DNA of 8,280 nt from an uncultured Mucispirillum sp. (GTDB lineage: Bacteria > Chrysiogenota > Deferribacteres > Deferribacterales > Mucispirillaceae), in the NCBI GenBank assembly GCA_947177675.1, contig CAMWVK010000045.1, positions 1 to 8,280 of the forward strand, in the 5' to 3' direction. Position 1 is the first letter of the stretch, and every line of letters begins with the position of its first letter. The translations under genes were made by a program, and so were the position numbers. Under the pieces are notes generated by a model that saw only the letters and a list, made by a program, of their open reading frames with translations, did no database searches and had not been told where the DNA came from. Below, one piece after another: positions 6,417-8,280 of this stretch.

Positions 6417-6785
6417 ATGAAAAAAATAATATTATCAGCAGTGTTATTATCTTTTTTTATACTAGGATGCAAGGCAGATAATATGGAAGAACTGCTTAAT
6501 AAGCAAGAGTATAAACTTGCAGCTAATCCAAAAATAACTATAGGTTTTGATAATGGTTCTGTATTTGGCTCCAGTGGAGTAAACAGATACACTGGCTCAT
6601 ATACAATAAAAGACGGCAGTATAACTTTTGGAAATATGGGCTCAACTATGATGATGGGCAGTGAAGAAGATATGGATAATGAAACTAAATATCTTAACAG
6701 CTTAAAAGAAAATATGATAATAAAATTTGATAACAACAATAATCTTATAATTGGCAAATATTTATTTATTCCGCAGGCTGAATAA
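6417..6785 (+). CDS. Small META-domain lipoprotein (HslJ-like)
   Basis: This is a 122-aa exported lipoprotein. It opens with MKKIILSAVLLSFFILGC, a short basic N-region, a hydrophobic core and a lipobox ILGC, so C18 would be lipidated after signal peptidase II cleavage. The mature part carries a META-type domain: a hydrophobic strand with IGFDNGSVFGSSGVNRYTGSY (about 42-62) and ITFGNMGSTMMMG (69-81), matching the family pattern 'G.NRY.GSY......F....ST.M'. META proteins include HslJ (heat-shock, novobiocin resistance) and envelope proteins of unknown function; most have two to three times this much flanking sequence, so this is a minimal version. The motif Cys sometimes found before NRY is Val here. 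Its ATG lies only 11 nt after the terminator T-tract, with no ribosome site and no room for a promoter. It must rely on read-through or an unrecognised signal. Convergent with pcm. Confidence 0.72.
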   Translation: MKKIILSAVLLSFFILGCKADNMEELLNKQEYKLAANPKITIGFDNGSVFGSSGVNRYTGSYTIKDGSITFGNMGSTMMMGSEEDMDNETKYLNSLKENMIIKFDNNNNLIIGKYLFIPQAE

Positions 6786-7046
6786 TACATATAGTTTAAC
6801 AGGTTAAGGGTATTTAAAAAACTTCCATACCTGCTTATATTTGCTGTAGTTTTAACAGTCTAGATTGAACTTATCCAAAAAAATGGGGCATCACATCACA
6901 ATGGTTATGAGATAAATTACTATATTATATGAACAGTATTAATTTATAGGCACTATAAAAAATTTTGTATAAAACTATTAATATTCTATTATAATTACTG
7001 CTGCATACATATACTTTAAATATAAATATAGTAAAGTCAGTTACTG
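6786..7046. other. AT-rich convergent intergenic region without a recognisable gene
   Basis: About 260 nt lie between the lipoprotein stop and the pcm stop. I find no ORF with family resemblance on either strand, no tRNA or other RNA fold I can recognise, and no inverted repeats long enough for an insertion-sequence end. There is one more GC-rich patch around 6884-6906 (GGGGCATCACATCACAATGG). A perfect TATAAT occurs at 6990-6995 with only a poor -35. Neither gene facing the region has a clear terminator here. Confidence 0.5.
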
Positions 7047-7658
7047 CTAACTGCCTACAAAATCCACAAATGAGCAGTCCCTGCCTTTTTCTTCTGTTAA
7101 TCTGCCCTGCTCTTTTTTATATTTCATTAAGCTGTTATTTAAAGGAAGCACTAATATACCGCCATCTTTTAACTGCTCTAATAAACTTTGGGGCAGTCTT
7201 TTAGCTCCTGCTGATGCTATAATTTTATCATAAGGTGCATATTCAAGCCAGCCTTTGCCTCCGTCATCTGATTTCATACTTACATTTGTAATTCGCAGTG
7301 ACTTAATAGTAGTTCTTGATTTTTCCATTAATTTTGGCAGAAGTTCCACTGCATATACATGCCTTGCAAGGCGGGAAAGAAGTGCTGTTACAAAGCCACT
7401 GCCTGAACCTATCTCTAAAACATTATCACTTTTTTCAAGCTCTAACATATAAAGCATATTGGCAACTGTTGTAACCTGAGATATAGTCTGCCCCATACCT
7501 ATTGGCAGAGCTTTATCCTCATAGGCTTTTACTTTCATACCTTCATCTACAAATAATGCTCGTGGAATATCAGCAAAAGCCTGAATAATATTTTCATCAT
7601 TATTGCAGGCAGGTGAAACTATTTCTTCTAAAAAGTATCTTGGTGCTTTTAGTATCAT
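7047..7658 (-). CDS. pcm: Protein-L-isoaspartate O-methyltransferase
   Basis: This is a SAM-dependent methyltransferase of 203 aa, matching the usual PCMT length of about 205-215. It methylates isoaspartyl residues in aged proteins so that they can return to aspartate. Visible motifs are PRALFVDE (32-39, the family 'PR..FV'), ALPIGMGQTIS (50-60, the PCMT signature), the SAM loop LEIGSGSGF (81-89), the acidic residue E105 ending VYAVE, DDGGKGW (131-137) and the post-II strand YDKIIASAG. The residue after GQTISQ is V62, where most members have Pro; the following VTTVANML keeps the pattern otherwise. The ATG (7658-7656) overlaps the argB stop as ATGA. There is only an AGGAA about 13 nt upstream, so translation is probably coupled to argB. 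Cytoplasmic. It is the downstream gene of the pair and converges on the lipoprotein gene. Confidence 0.92.
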   Translation of the reverse strand: MILKAPRYFLEEIVSPACNNDENIIQAFADIPRALFVDEGMKVKAYEDKALPIGMGQTISQVTTVANMLYMLELEKSDNVLEIGSGSGFVTALLSRLARHVYAVELLPKLMEKSRTTIKSLRITNVSMKSDDGGKGWLEYAPYDKIIASAGAKRLPQSLLEQLKDGGILVLPLNNSLMKYKKEQGRLTEEKGRDCSFVDFVGS

Positions 7659-8280
7659 TGGACTATCTGTGTTCCTATACCTGAATCTGTAAAAATCTCT
7701 AATAATATAGAATGTTTTATTCTGCCATCTATTATATGGGCTTTGTTTACACCATTTTTTACAGCCTGCACTGCACAGTCTATTTTAGGTATCATACCGC
7801 CAGTTAATGTGCCGTTTTTTTTCATGCCGTCTGCATCTTTTGGGTAAATTGTAGATATTCTTTTGCCATCCCTGTCTTTTACACCATCTACATCAGTTAA
7901 AAGCATAAGTTTTTCTGACCTTAATGCAGAAGCCACACTTCCAGCAACTAAATCTGCATTAATGTTATATGGCTCATAATTTTCACCTATTCCAACAGGT
8001 GCAATTACTGGAATAAATTTATTAGATACACTGTCTATTAAGCTTGTATTTACTTCTTCCACTTCTCCAACTAATCCTATATCTAAATGCTGCAACACAC
8101 CTTTTTCATCTGGAGCATCTACAAATAATTTTTTAGCTTTTATTAAGTTGCCATCTCTGCCGGAAAAACCTATTGCAGCACCGCCTGCTTTATTTATAAG
8201 GCTTACTATTTCTTTATTTATTTTACCGCATAAAGTCATCTCTACTACTTCCATAGATGCAGCATCAGTTACACGCATAC
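7655..8280 (-). CDS. argB: Acetylglutamate kinase, N-terminus outside the window
   Basis: The C-terminal 207 residues of N-acetyl-L-glutamate kinase are visible, the second step of arginine biosynthesis (ATP-dependent phosphorylation of N-acetylglutamate). The reading frame runs off the right edge. The visible part begins (G)MRVTDAASMEVVEM, an internal family motif, so the Met at 8278 is not the start and roughly 85-90 residues, including the GGxxx ATP loop, are missing. Seen here, numbering from that Met, are GFSGRDGNLI (37-46), NINADLVAG (105-113, acetylglutamate pocket), LLTDVDGV (126-133), TGGMIPK with catalytic-site K165, HIIDGR (181-186) and IFTDSGIGTQI (195-205). Whether it is the arginine-inhibited hexameric type depends on an N-terminal helix not in view. 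The last 4 nt overlap pcm (ATGA). No other arg genes are visible, though they may lie beyond the edge. Confidence 0.95.
   Translation of the reverse strand, partial: MRVTDAASMEVVEMTLCGKINKEIVSLINKAGGAAIGFSGRDGNLIKAKKLFVDAPDEKGVLQHLDIGLVGEVEEVNTSLIDSVSNKFIPVIAPVGIGENYEPYNINADLVAGSVASALRSEKLMLLTDVDGVKDRDGKRISTIYPKDADGMKKNGTLTGGMIPKIDCAVQAVKNGVNKAHIIDGRIKHSILLEIFTDSGIGTQIVQ

Noticed and set aside
6404..6432. TTGTGG, 17 nt, TAATAT as a promoter for the lipoprotein
   Set aside because: Transcription would start about 20 nt inside the gene, removing the signal peptide start codon.
6805..6837. Imperfect hairpin TAAGGGTA / TACC(TG)CTTA as the lipoprotein terminator
   Set aside because: It has a 15-nt loop, a 2-nt bulge and no T-tract after it. 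It is too weak to call.
6965..6995. TTGTAT, 19 nt, TATAAT as a promoter antisense to pcm
   Set aside because: The -10 is perfect but the -35 is poor and the spacer too long. Such matches are expected in DNA this AT-rich, and no gene follows on that strand.
7038..7053. CAGTTA / TAACTG hairpin overlapping the pcm stop as its terminator
   Set aside because: It has only six AT-rich pairs, and the following minus-strand bases (ACTTTAC) are not a T-tract.

Overview
The window is AT-rich (roughly one third G+C by eye) and densely coding, with short gaps, overlapping genes and AGGAG-type ribosome sites. It encodes a Sec/SPII lipoprotein and a protein-isoaspartate methyltransferase, which point to a Gram-negative-type cell. 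It also encodes a RicT/PSP1 protein, a MOSC-MoaB fusion common in anaerobes, and a holB-ricT-metG-tatD gene order. Together these suggest a low-G+C anaerobe, possibly Deferribacterota (Mucispirillum-like). The taxonomic call is inference from gene content only.

Left edge (1-147): an intergenic region with a good sigma-70-type promoter firing rightward (TTGCAT, 17 nt, TATGAT with an extended -10 TG). On the minus strand there are about 20 codons resembling the N-terminus of an RlmN-type radical-SAM protein. That reading frame has no ordinary start codon unless one base is removed from a run of six A/T pairs.

Main plus-strand operon (151-6370): MOSC-MoaB fusion, holB (clamp-loader delta'), ricT (PSP1/YaaT), metG, tatD, a stand-alone CheY-like receiver, and a UspA-family protein. 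Junctions from the MOSC-MoaB gene to the receiver gene are overlaps or gaps of 1-2 nt; 20 nt separate the receiver gene from uspA. A strong intrinsic terminator at 6381-6405 closes the unit. holB-ricT-metG-tatD is an old housekeeping neighbourhood (DNA replication, RNA maturation, tRNA charging, nuclease), related to the Bacillus holB-yaaT...metS-yabD order. The Mo-cofactor-type gene in front and the receiver plus UspA behind are additions to that core.

After the terminator (6417-6785) lies a small META-domain lipoprotein whose ATG is only 11 nt past the terminator T-tract, with no ribosome site. About 260 AT-rich bases without a convincing gene follow (6786-7046).

Right part (minus strand, 8280-7047): the C-terminal 207 residues of acetylglutamate kinase (argB, arginine biosynthesis, cut by the window edge). 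It is translationally coupled through an ATGA overlap to pcm, an L-isoaspartate O-methyltransferase. These genes converge on the lipoprotein gene.

I see no RNA genes, CRISPR array, insertion sequence or phage gene. Most of the window is ordinary chromosomal housekeeping. The items most worth a second look are the disrupted rlmN-like start, the receiver without an output domain, the lipoprotein immediately behind a terminator, and the extra cysteine cluster and Asn/Lys/Tyr tail of RicT.
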